From: an uncultured Pseudomonadota bacterium
GTDB lineage: Bacteria; Desulfobacterota; Syntrophorhabdia; Syntrophorhabdales; Syntrophorhabdaceae
Direction: 5' to 3'
DNA length: 48,692 bases
NCBI GenBank assembly: GCA_937862865.1
Contig: CALMFJ010000014.1
Location: forward strand, 1 to 48,692
Within the stretch, counting starts at the first letter, position 1; each line of letters begins with the position of its first letter. This document shows, piece after piece, positions 32,882-39,992 of this stretch. The position numbers and the translations under genes were made by a program. A model generated the notes under the pieces. It worked only from the letters and a program-made list of their open reading frames with translations. It did no database searches and had not been told where the DNA came from.

Positions 32882-34051
32882 ATGAGACTTCACGAATATG
32901 AAGCACTGGACATTTTTGAACAGAACCGGATCCCCGTCCCCCGGCGCGAGCTCGTCAGTACGATGCACGACGCCCTGCACGTCGCCGGCGAGATAGGATA
33001 CCCCGTCATTCTCAAGGCGCAGGTGCTTGTCGGCGGGCGCGGCCTGGCGGGCGGCATCAGGACGGCCCAGAACGAGGATGAGCTGAAAGAGGCCGCGGAC
33101 GAGCTTTTCATGTCCGAGGTGAAAGGTATGCCCGTCCGTAAGGTCCTCGTCTGTGAGAAGGTCGACATCGCCAGGGAACTGTACCTCGGGATGACCATCG
33201 ACGGGTATTCCGGCAAGCCGGTCATCGTCGCAAGCACCGAGGGCGGTGTGCTCATCGAGGAGACCGCCAGAACATCACCCGAAAAGATCGCGGCGATACA
33301 TATAGAGCCCTCCTTCGGATATTACCCGTACCAGGCACGGGGCCTTTTGCGCATGCTCGGGATCGAGCAGAAGATGATCACCGCGTGGAGCGACATCATA
33401 GGCCAGCTTTACCATATCGCGACACGGTACGAGGCCCTGATCGCGGAGATCAACCCGCTCGTCGTCCTGACGAACGGCGGGCTCATGGCGGTCGATGCCG
33501 TGCTCGAGGTTGACGACTCGGCACTGTCGCGTATACGGTTCCCTCTTCCCGACCGCGTTGACCGCATCGAAAACCCTCTCGAGAGACGCGGGAGGGAGAT
33601 CGGGGTCACCTACGTCGACCTCGACGGCGACATCGGGCTCATATCTTCGGGCGCCGGGCTTGGTATGGCATCCATGGACATCATAGGCCAGACAATGCGG
33701 CCCGCGAATTTCCTCGAAACCGGCGGGGGCATCACGGCCGACCTGCTCTACCGCTGCATGGAGCTCATCATGATGAAACCCGACCTGAGGGGCATCTTCA
33801 TCAATGTGTACGGCGGGATCAATCCCATCCACGAAGGGGCCAAGGGCGTCATCAGGTATATGCAGGAACACAACGTGAAGATCCCCGTCGTTGCAAAGGC
33901 CCTGGGCAACCGGCAGGAAGAGACCTGGGAAATATTCAAGTCCGGCGGCGTCCACGTGGTGACGGAAGCGGCCACGGAAAAAGCGGTCGATGTCCTGTAC
34001 AAACTTGTCGGGCCGGGTGAAAAGGGGCCCGCGGCAAAAAGCTTACGTTAG
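32882..34051 (+). CDS. sucC: Succinyl-CoA synthetase beta-like subunit (acyl-CoA synthetase, ADP/GDP-forming)
   Basis: 389 aa, the usual length for SucC. An ATP-grasp domain starts MRLHEYEALDIFEQNRIPVP, GGRGLAGGI is the nucleotide loop, EINPLVV the Mg2+-binding segment, and the C-terminal ligase domain has GAGLGMASMDII and NFLETGGG. Together with the next gene it interconverts an acyl-CoA and acid with nucleotide phosphorylation. The sequence departs from canonical SucC in places (ETGGG rather than DVGGG), so malate, citrate or another acid is possible. Its place next to an acyl-CoA dehydratase and a thioesterase suggests energy conservation at the end of a fermentative acyl-CoA route rather than a TCA cycle cluster. 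Confidence 0.87.
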   Translation: MRLHEYEALDIFEQNRIPVPRRELVSTMHDALHVAGEIGYPVILKAQVLVGGRGLAGGIRTAQNEDELKEAADELFMSEVKGMPVRKVLVCEKVDIARELYLGMTIDGYSGKPVIVASTEGGVLIEETARTSPEKIAAIHIEPSFGYYPYQARGLLRMLGIEQKMITAWSDIIGQLYHIATRYEALIAEINPLVVLTNGGLMAVDAVLEVDDSALSRIRFPLPDRVDRIENPLERRGREIGVTYVDLDGDIGLISSGAGLGMASMDIIGQTMRPANFLETGGGITADLLYRCMELIMMKPDLRGIFINVYGGINPIHEGAKGVIRYMQEHNVKIPVVAKALGNRQEETWEIFKSGGVHVVTEAATEKAVDVLYKLVGPGEKGPAAKSLR

Positions 34052-34117
34052 AATAAAAGCCATGGAAGGAACTTCCCTCCACGGAGAATTGATAATTGAA
34101 ATGAACGAGGTTTCCCT

Positions 34118-34990
34118 ATGAGCATATTGATGAATGATTCCACACGCGTCATCGTGCAAGGCATCACCGGCCGGATCGGAAGCGCCCAGACACACTGGAT
34201 GCTCGAATACGGAACGCGGGTCGTTGGCGGGGTCACCCCGGGAAAAGGCGGAATGGAGGTCGAGGGCGTCCCGGTCTTCAACAGCGTTCTCGAAGCGGTA
34301 AAAGAAACAGGGGCGAACGCATCCGTATTCTTTGTCCCCGCCGCCGGGGTGCTCGATGCGTTCCTCGAGACCATCGACGCAGGGATAAAGCTGATCGTCA
34401 TCGTTCCCGAGCATATCCCGGTCAAGGATGTCCTGAGAATGCGCAGCTATGCCCTCGAAAAAGGCGTCTTCGCACTGGGCCCGACGACACCGGGCATCCT
34501 CGTTCCCGGGATGGGAAAGATGGGCATCATGCCTGCATCACTGTTTCAGCCGGGCCGCGTGGGCATCATATCCCGCAGCGGAACGCTCTCCTACGAGTTT
34601 GCCGGGATCCTGTCCGAGAGCAAGGTCGGGCAGAGCACGGTCGTCGGCATGGGCGCCGACCCCGTCGTCCTGAGGAACCTTGCCGACATCCTCGAACTGT
34701 TTGAAAACGACAGGGACACCGACGCGGTGATCATCGTCGGAGAGGTCGGCGGGGAGCAGGAAGAGAAGGCGGCAGGCTTCATTTCACGGAAAATGACGAA
34801 ACCGGTCGCCGCATACATAGCAGGGCGCTACTCCCCGCAGGGCAAGAAAATGGGCCACGCCGGCGCCATCGTCCGCGGAAGCACCGGCACCGTCGCCGGC
34901 AAGCATGAAGCCCTGAAGAATGCCGGCGTCGCCGTCCTCGACAGCCCCATCGACGTCGCGAAATGGGCTAAAAAGAATAAGTTAAAATAA
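34118..34990 (+). CDS. sucD: Succinyl-CoA synthetase alpha-like subunit
   Basis: 290 aa, full length. An N-terminal CoA-binding Rossmann domain (VIVQGITGRIGSAQT, residues about 11-25) is followed by a ligase domain with the phosphorylated His in KKMGHAGAIV. The CoA-loop motif is GPTTPGI where SucD normally has GPN(T/C)PGI, a single Asn-to-Thr change. GAGG precedes the ATG at 34118. It lies 66 bases after sucC, a little long for an operon but with no terminator between. The acid specificity cannot be told from sequence. Confidence 0.9.
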   Translation: MSILMNDSTRVIVQGITGRIGSAQTHWMLEYGTRVVGGVTPGKGGMEVEGVPVFNSVLEAVKETGANASVFFVPAAGVLDAFLETIDAGIKLIVIVPEHIPVKDVLRMRSYALEKGVFALGPTTPGILVPGMGKMGIMPASLFQPGRVGIISRSGTLSYEFAGILSESKVGQSTVVGMGADPVVLRNLADILELFENDRDTDAVIIVGEVGGEQEEKAAGFISRKMTKPVAAYIAGRYSPQGKKMGHAGAIVRGSTGTVAGKHEALKNAGVAVLDSPIDVAKWAKKNKLK

Positions 34991-35060
34991 CGGCGTACGG
35001 CGTACGGAAAAAGACATTATGATATTTCCGTTAGCCGTAAGCCGTTAACCGTTGGCCGGA
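34991..35060. repeat. Imperfect inverted repeat with CCGTTAGCC phrases
   Basis: CGGCGTACGGCGTACGGAAA at 34991-35010 is roughly complementary to TTTCCGTTAGCCGTAAGCCG (about 35025-35044), allowing an imperfect hairpin. It is related in wording to the GCCGTTA array at 1-49. It fills the gap between sucD and the thioesterase gene. Confidence 0.6.
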
Positions 35061-35067
35061 TTTTATT

Positions 35068-35508
35068 ATGCCTCGAGTAAAGCTTATCGAACAGCCGCAC
35101 TACGAATTTTCATATCATACTACATTAATGCCCCGGGATATCAATTATGGAGGGCATCTTGGGAATGATGCGACCGTTGCTCTCTTCGGCAGTGCGCGGG
35201 CGGGGATGTACCACGCGATGGGCTTTGGTGAGGGTGATCTCGGGGATGGGGAGAACGGCACGATCATGTCTGACCTGGTCGTAAATTACAGGTCTGAAGG
35301 CTACGTCTTCGATGAGATACGCATAGATTCCCATATCGCGGAATTAGGCACCGGCAATTTCCGCATTTTCCAGCGCATGGTCCGCAATGGCACCTTAATC
35401 GCCCTCGCTGAAACGGGGATCGTGGTGTTCAACTACGCGGAGCACAGGGTAGGCCGCCTGCCGGACGTTTTCGTCAAGAAGCTCAACGATATGCAAAAGG
35501 CTGAATAA
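35068..35508 (+). CDS. Hotdog-fold acyl-CoA thioesterase
   Basis: 146 aa. It has the YbgC/4HBT-like signature RDINYGGHLGNDA (about residues 23-35), with the Asp/Asn-Gly-His segment typical for acyl-CoA thioesterases. It would hydrolyse an acyl-CoA in the cytoplasm. Located 78 bases after sucD, probably read through from the same promoter. There is no clear Shine-Dalgarno site before the ATG, so the start is moderate. Could release a product acid or relieve CoA sequestration; substrate unknown. Confidence 0.82.
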   Translation: MPRVKLIEQPHYEFSYHTTLMPRDINYGGHLGNDATVALFGSARAGMYHAMGFGEGDLGDGENGTIMSDLVVNYRSEGYVFDEIRIDSHIAELGTGNFRIFQRMVRNGTLIALAETGIVVFNYAEHRVGRLPDVFVKKLNDMQKAE

Positions 35509-35616
35509 CGCCCGGCCCCCTGCCATACGCACCCCCGGTCGCAAAGATTTTACATTGCTTTTCAGGTCTTGCATCATGTAAATTTGATGAGCAAAGACAT
35601 CTTTCATGGAGGCAAC

Positions 35617-36075
35617 ATGTCATATACGTGTGAACTCAGCAGTATAGACCCTCAGCCCGTGATCATGATCAGGTCGCGTGCGAAAGCAGAAGACCTCCCG
35701 GAGATATTCGAAGAATCTTTTGCCCGCCTCATAGCATATCTCGAGGAGACCGGTGAAGGCATCTCCGGGCCTCCGTTCGCGATCTATCACGACATGCTGT
35801 CCGACCAAACCGATGTCGCAATGTGCCTGCCCGTCTCGAAGATGGTCCCGGACAGCACGGATATCACCTGCCGCGAGGTAGCGATCAGCAATGCGGCCAC
35901 CACGGTGCACACGGGGCCTTACGAGGAAATAGAATCGGCATACGTCGCGCTTGCCGAATGGATGAATGAGAACGGTTACGAACCGACAGGGGAAAGCTAC
36001 GAATTCTACCTGAACGACCCCGGTACGACATCCCCGGAAGACCTTCAGACGGTGCTCTTTATGCCCCTCAAATAG
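35617..36075 (+). CDS. GyrI-like / AraC effector-binding domain protein
   Basis: 152 aa. Stand-alone GyrI-like small-molecule-binding domain (SOUL/BmrR C-terminal fold): VIMIRSRAKAEDLPEIFEESFARL in the first repeat and HTGPYEEIESAYVALAEWMNENGY in the second, the latter being the family hallmark. No DNA-binding domain is attached. The start at 35617 is preferred because GGAGG lies four bases upstream; an ATG at 35587 has none. Role probably ligand binding or hydrolysis of reactive compounds; not further assignable. Confidence 0.8.
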   Translation: MSYTCELSSIDPQPVIMIRSRAKAEDLPEIFEESFARLIAYLEETGEGISGPPFAIYHDMLSDQTDVAMCLPVSKMVPDSTDITCREVAISNAATTVHTGPYEEIESAYVALAEWMNENGYEPTGESYEFYLNDPGTTSPEDLQTVLFMPLK

Positions 36076-36117
36076 GACAACAGGCCTGCCGGGCCGCAAT
36101 CACGGCAAATATTTCTA

Positions 36118-36146
36118 TTGACAACGTATCCCCGCTCCGATAAACT
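36118..36146 (+). promoter_or_regulatory. Promoter of the tyrosine-leader / aminotransferase unit
   Basis: -35 TTGACA (36118-36123), 17-base spacer, -10 TAAACT (36141-36146). The expected start is 36152-36154, only two to four bases before the leader ATG at 36156, so the leader peptide would be translated from a nearly leaderless mRNA. Confidence 0.7.
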
Positions 36147-36155
36147 CTTGCCAAT

Positions 36156-36242
36156 ATGTTGAGAATCGACACATCTATCCGGACCTTCTCTTACTATTAC
36201 TATTATTATTCCCCCGGGCACTCGTGTCGATCTTTCTCCTGA
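36156..36242 (+). CDS. Leader peptide with six consecutive tyrosine codons
   Basis: 28-codon ORF (ATG 36156 to TGA 36240-36242, followed by TAA in frame after one codon boundary). Residues 13-18 are Tyr-Tyr-Tyr-Tyr-Tyr-Tyr, encoded TAC TAT TAC TAT TAT TAT at 36192-36209; residues 11 and 27 are Phe. It lies right behind a promoter and right before two tandem hairpins, the second an intrinsic terminator, in front of an aminotransferase gene. This is the layout of amino-acid-sensing attenuators such as trp, his and phe operons, here tuned to tyrosine. Segment ATCGACAC (36165-36172) is perfectly complementary to GTGTCGAT (36224-36231), enclosing the Tyr codons. No ribosome site is present, in line with near-leaderless initiation. 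The ORF is too short for homology evidence; confidence rests on architecture. Confidence 0.75.
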   Translation: MLRIDTSIRTFSYYYYYYSPGHSCRSFS

Positions 36243-36254
36243 TAAGGTAAAGAA

Positions 36255-36285
36255 AGGGGCCATGGGTGCAAAACCCATGGCCCTT
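36255..36285 (+). promoter_or_regulatory. Attenuator hairpin 1
   Basis: GGGCCATGGGT (36257-36267) pairs with ACCCATGGCCC (36273-36283), an 11-bp stem with a 5-base loop, extendable by two weaker pairs. It starts 13 bases after the leader stop codon, about where a ribosome on the stop would reach. Its 3' arm can alternatively pair with the 5' arm of the terminator (CCATGGCCC 36275-36283 with GGGCCATGG 36296-36304), giving an antiterminator. Confidence 0.75.
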
Positions 36286-36294
36286 AAAGCTTTC

Positions 36295-36326
36295 AGGGCC
36301 ATGGACAGGATCCATGGCCCTTTTTT
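36295..36326 (+). terminator. Intrinsic terminator upstream of the aminotransferase (attenuator)
   Basis: AGGGCCATGGA (36295-36305) pairs with TCCATGGCCCT (36311-36321), an 11-bp stem with a 5-base loop, followed by an uninterrupted T run (36321-36326). It lies after the leader ORF and 60 bases before the aminotransferase ATG. Because its own promoter is upstream, it would end most leader transcripts unless antitermination occurs. Confidence 0.88.
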
Positions 36327-36386
36327 ATGTCGAGAAAGGAAAAGGGAAATGAACACAAATTCAAGAAACAACGGAGGAGGAAAGTC

Positions 36387-37637
36387 ATGAAAGGTCGGGA
36401 AGAAATGAAGGCACAGGACACCAGGGTCCTGGACATACTGGAAGGTGACGGGATATCGCCTTTCGGCATGCGGTTTGACCCCGTACACGGTGGCGGCGCG
36501 CAGCGCCTTCACATGATACGTGAGTCTTTCATCAGGGAAATGACGCGGCTCGCCATTACGCACAATGCCATCAACCTGTCGCAGGGATTCCCTGATTTCG
36601 ATCCGCCGCGTGAGGCGATCGAGGCGGCGCAGGAGGCCCTTGCGTCAGGCGGGAACCAGTACACGATCACCTGGGGAACGCTTCCGCTCCGCGAGGCCAT
36701 TGCCGCCAAGATGAGCAAATGGTACGGACTCGCATTCGAGCCCAACGAACATATAACGGTAACGTGCGGGGTCACCGAGGCCATCCTTGCCACACTGATG
36801 GGGACCATCAACAAGGGCGATGAGGTTATCATTATCGAGCCCTACCACGAGGGATACCTTCCCGCCGTCGTATTTTCGGGCGGCATACCGCACTTTGTGC
36901 CGCTTGAATCCCCGGACTACACCCTCGACCTCAACCGGCTTCGCAATGCGTTCAACGAACGGACAAAGGCGATCATCGTCAATACGCCCCACAACCCCAC
37001 CGGTCACGTCTTCACACGTGAGGAGCTGGAGGGGATAGCCGAATTGTGCCAGGAATTCAACGTTGTCGCGATCACCGACGAGATCTACGAACATATAACG
37101 TACGATGGCCTTACGCATACCCCGCTCGCCGCGATACCCGGCATGGCGGAAAGGACAGTGACGATCAGCGGACTTGGCAAGACATTCGCGATGACGGGTT
37201 GGCGCCTTGGATACGCCTGCGCCCTGAACCCCTTGAGCACGATCCTCCGCACGGTCCATGACTTTATGACCATTTGCGCCCCCGCCCCCCTCCAGGCGGC
37301 ATGCGCGGCAGTCCTTCAGCTTCCCGACTCATATTATACACAGCTTCAGGCCGACTACACGCAAAGACGCGAAAAAATGATGTCGATCATCGACAGGGCC
37401 GGGTTCCGTGCATCACCCATACAGGGCTCTTACTACGTGATGGCCGATTTCAGCAACTGGGATTTCGACGGCGATGACTACTCCTTCGCCCGCTGGCTGC
37501 CGGCAAATCTCGGTGTGGCGGTAGTCCCCGGGTCATGTTTCTACGGAACGAAGGGAATGGGCAAGAAAATGGTCCGTTTTGCATTCGCAAAGAAACTGGC
37601 GACGCTTGAAGCCGCAGAAGCGCGGCTTTGCAGGTAA
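36387..37637 (+). CDS. Class I PLP aminotransferase (kynurenine/methionine/aromatic type)
   Basis: 416 aa, fold-type I aminotransferase of the I-gamma subgroup (kynurenine aminotransferase, glutamine transaminase K, YbdL-like), which favours aromatic amino acids, methionine and glutamine. NLSQGFPDFDPP (substrate/N-terminal segment, residues 63-74), NTPHNPTG (N203), DEIYEH (D231 near PLP nitrogen) and SGLGKTFAMTGWRLGY (Schiff-base lysine K265) are all present. The start at 36387 follows GGAGGAGG. Expression is probably set by the tyrosine leader attenuator directly upstream, which supports an aromatic substrate such as tyrosine (inference). A bidirectional terminator follows. Confidence 0.92.
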   Translation: MKGREEMKAQDTRVLDILEGDGISPFGMRFDPVHGGGAQRLHMIRESFIREMTRLAITHNAINLSQGFPDFDPPREAIEAAQEALASGGNQYTITWGTLPLREAIAAKMSKWYGLAFEPNEHITVTCGVTEAILATLMGTINKGDEVIIIEPYHEGYLPAVVFSGGIPHFVPLESPDYTLDLNRLRNAFNERTKAIIVNTPHNPTGHVFTREELEGIAELCQEFNVVAITDEIYEHITYDGLTHTPLAAIPGMAERTVTISGLGKTFAMTGWRLGYACALNPLSTILRTVHDFMTICAPAPLQAACAAVLQLPDSYYTQLQADYTQRREKMMSIIDRAGFRASPIQGSYYVMADFSNWDFDGDDYSFARWLPANLGVAVVPGSCFYGTKGMGKKMVRFAFAKKLATLEAAEARLCR

Positions 37638-37652
37638 ATAACGATCTCTGAA

Positions 37653-37687
37653 TAAAAACCCCCGGGGCCGCTGCCCCGGGGGTTTTT
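37653..37687. terminator. Bidirectional terminator
   Basis: AAAAACCCCCGGGGC (37653-37667) pairs with GCCCCGGGGGTTTTT (37672-37686), a 15-bp stem with a 4-base loop CGCT, followed by more T. It separates the convergent aminotransferase and FNT genes. Confidence 0.93.
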
Positions 37688-37702
37688 TTGTTTTCCCTTC
37701 TG

Positions 37703-38530
37703 TCAGGTAGGTGAGATCGAAGAGAGCTCCTTCTTGAAGGAGATGAAATACACCGCCCCGATAAAGATGAACCCGCCGATGATGTTCCCGATCGTCACGG
37801 GGATGAGGTTCCAGTAAAAGAACTGTCCCCAGGTAACTTTGGCGCCAAGCATAATGCCTGCCGGGATGAAATACATATTGGCGACGCAGTGCTCAAAACC
37901 GGAAGAGACGAAAGCCATTATGGGGAACCAGATCCCGAAGAACTTTCCGATCATGTTCTTTGACGACAGCGCGAGAAGGATAGCGAGGTTCACGAGCAGG
38001 TTGCAGCCAATACCCTTCATGAACGCGGACCACAACCCGGCTCCGCCGTTTGCCATGTACGGCAATGTCTTTGCCTGCGCGATCGCTACTGCACTCTGCC
38101 CGAACGCGGTCAGCTCCGGACCGCCGCCCTTGCTGAAGGGCCCGACCGTCATAAGATATGCCCAGAAAAGCGACCCTATGAAATTGCCTATGTAAACCCA
38201 GACCCACGCGTTCATTACCTTGCCCCACGTTGTTTTGTTCTGAAAAACCGCCATGGGGATCAACATCGTGTCGCCTGTAAAAAGGGACATGCCGGTCAGG
38301 ACGATCGCGATCAAGCCTACCGGGAAGACAGCCCCGGCTATCATCGACTTGAAGCCGGCCCCCATAAAGGTGTCAAGACCGGTCCCGCATACTGTGGCCA
38401 ACGCGCCTCCGACAGCGATAAAAAGGCCCGCCATAAAACTGCGTATCAGGTAATTGCCCGGAGTAAGGTTAGCCTTGTACTTTCCTGCATCGCCGGCCAA
38501 CTGAACGATCTCTACTGGTTTGTTCGCCAT
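37703..38530 (-). CDS. Formate/nitrite transporter (FNT/FocA family)
   Basis: 275 aa, six membrane helices, pentameric FNT channel family. FTGDTMLIPMAVFQ (helix 2b/loop, residues 84-97) and GFEHCVANMYFIPAG with the central pore His (H214) are diagnostic. It exports or imports formate, nitrite, lactate or similar small anions across the inner membrane. AAGGAGGG precedes the ATG. The upstream 38531-38653 is very AT-rich and probably holds its promoter, but I cannot place it with confidence. In an anaerobic syntroph, formate export is the plausible role. Confidence 0.93.
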   Translation of the reverse strand: MANKPVEIVQLAGDAGKYKANLTPGNYLIRSFMAGLFIAVGGALATVCGTGLDTFMGAGFKSMIAGAVFPVGLIAIVLTGMSLFTGDTMLIPMAVFQNKTTWGKVMNAWVWVYIGNFIGSLFWAYLMTVGPFSKGGGPELTAFGQSAVAIAQAKTLPYMANGGAGLWSAFMKGIGCNLLVNLAILLALSSKNMIGKFFGIWFPIMAFVSSGFEHCVANMYFIPAGIMLGAKVTWGQFFYWNLIPVTIGNIIGGFIFIGAVYFISFKKELSSISPT

Positions 38531-38653
38531 AATCCCTCCTTTTTTAACTCCGCCCCACTATTTAATTGTTCATCTGAATGAATAATAGAAAACATATTCT
38601 TATTCGTATATCAAGAGAATTATTTGTAATTAGTTTGTGAATAACAAATTTAA

Positions 38654-39448
38654 TTACTTTTCGTATTTATTTATAAATGACCGGACTGCATCCATATATT
38701 GCTCCATTCCGTAATACATAATGTCATTATGGCCCACGCGGGGGATAAAGAGCGAATATTTTTCCTGCGAGCCCGAGACCTCGTACAATTTTCGACCCTC
38801 CGCTGCAGGGATTATTTCGTCCCGCTCCCCGTGGATGATAAGGGCCGGTATCCTCACATCCCTTATCTTCAGGTCATTCCCGAAACCGACAGGTTCTTCG
38901 TCACCATCAAAGAGGTGCTCGACGCCGAGCCGGCCGATCTGATTGCGGGCGCTTGCGAAACCACTTTCTATAATAAGGCCCCTGAGCACATCCTGGTAAT
39001 GAAACGCAAGTTCAATTGCCGGTGCGCTCCCCAGCGAACGTCCCATTGCGAAGAGGTTGCCCGTATACCCGGCCTCTTTCAGATATTTCCGGAAATATTG
39101 AAAAAGAGGGTGGGCATCTTTTATCATGGCTGTGCATGTCGGCTGACCGCCGCTTCCCCCGTATCCCCTGTAATCCGCCACAAACAAATTCAAGCCGTAC
39201 CGGGCATAAACGGGGGCTACATGATCGTAGTCCGCGGCGATCTCTCCATTGCCGTGAAAGTAAATAATATTCGGGGAATCATTGCGGACCGTGAAGAACC
39301 GGCAGCAGATCGGGACCCCGGGGGCCGCATCCACGTAATGGTTCACCGCCTTACCGGTGTCCGGGGCCACCTCCCGCCTGGGAAAAAAGAGGCGATAAAG
39401 GACCTCCGGCCTGTCGTATAATGCGAGTCCCCTGTCAAAGTCGACCAT
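38654..39448 (-). CDS. Alpha/beta hydrolase, BEM46/YfhR-like
   Basis: 264 aa, alpha/beta-hydrolase fold with the oxyanion motif YFHGNGE (residues 63-69), nucleophile GRSLGS (S138), acid D210 in HGERDE and catalytic His H240 in RVGHNDI. This pattern fits the serine-aminopeptidase-S33-like / BEM46 group. No signal peptide, so probably cytoplasmic. Single gene, with an AGGG site before the ATG. Substrate unknown; ester or thioester hydrolysis is likely. Confidence 0.87.
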   Translation of the reverse strand: MVDFDRGLALYDRPEVLYRLFFPRREVAPDTGKAVNHYVDAAPGVPICCRFFTVRNDSPNIIYFHGNGEIAADYDHVAPVYARYGLNLFVADYRGYGGSGGQPTCTAMIKDAHPLFQYFRKYLKEAGYTGNLFAMGRSLGSAPAIELAFHYQDVLRGLIIESGFASARNQIGRLGVEHLFDGDEEPVGFGNDLKIRDVRIPALIIHGERDEIIPAAEGRKLYEVSGSQEKYSLFIPRVGHNDIMYYGMEQYMDAVRSFINKYEK

Positions 39449-39578
39449 ATCCCTAAAACCCCTTCAGTGCGGCGTTCTACAGCATACCCATGCTTAAAGA
39501 CTAAGGGAAATCGCTGCCTCATATCAAGCGGAAACATTGATATTTCTTTATTTCTGCATGCCGGGCCGCAATTATTTC

Positions 39579-39607
39579 TTGCACCTGACTGATTTTTATG
39601 CGATAAT
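39579..39607 (+). promoter_or_regulatory. Cold-shock gene promoter
   Basis: -35 TTGCAC (39579-39584), 17-base spacer, -10 GATAAT (39602-39607). Expected start near 39614, giving a leader of about 116 bases before the csp ATG. Long leaders that act as RNA thermosensors are common for CspA-type genes. Confidence 0.5.
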
Positions 39608-39729
39608 CGACCCCGGAACAAAGGAAGGGAACACGCTGTTCGTCACATACCGCAGGAATATTCATTTTTGTTGTCTGTCCGTAGCACAGTTCCTTCTTCT
39701 TCCACATTCTATCAGGAGGTTTCATTAGT

Positions 39730-39930
39730 ATGGCAAAAGGAACTGTGAAATGGTTCAACGAGTCCAAGGGTTTCGGTTTTATCACGGGTGATGACGGCAC
39801 AGATGTGTTCGTTCACTACTCTGCCATTCAGGGCAGCGGCTTCAAAACACTCTCCGAAGGCGATGCAGTCACTTTTGATGTCGTGAGCGGCCCGAAAGGC
39901 CCCGCCGCATCGAACGTGGCAAAGGCGTAA
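39730..39930 (+). CDS. cspA: Cold-shock domain protein (CspA family)
   Basis: 66 aa, single cold-shock OB-fold. RNP1 KGFGFI (13-18) and RNP2 VFVHY (26-30) bind single-stranded nucleic acid. RNA chaperone or antiterminator in the cytoplasm. AGGAGG lies 8-9 bases before the ATG. It stands before the TypA/BipA gene, separated by a GC-rich hairpin; both proteins are linked to low-temperature growth in other bacteria. Confidence 0.95.
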   Translation: MAKGTVKWFNESKGFGFITGDDGTDVFVHYSAIQGSGFKTLSEGDAVTFDVVSGPKGPAASNVAKA

Positions 39931-39948
39931 AACTTAACCAGGCTATCT

Positions 39949-39973
39949 AAGGCCCGGACACATCCCGGGCCTT
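39949..39973 (+). terminator. Hairpin between csp and typA
   Basis: AAGGCCCGG (39949-39957) pairs with CCGGGCCTT (39965-39973), a 9-bp stem with a 7-base loop. No T run follows, so it may be a weak terminator or mRNA-end stabiliser. It ends 20 bases before the typA ATG. Confidence 0.65.
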
Positions 39974-39992
39974 GCAATCCCCCCACATCTGT

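Noticed and set aside
36255-36326. Simple terminators for the GyrI-like gene
   Set aside because: They lie 180-250 bases downstream of that gene and after a good promoter and the Tyr leader ORF, so attenuation of the next gene is the better reading.
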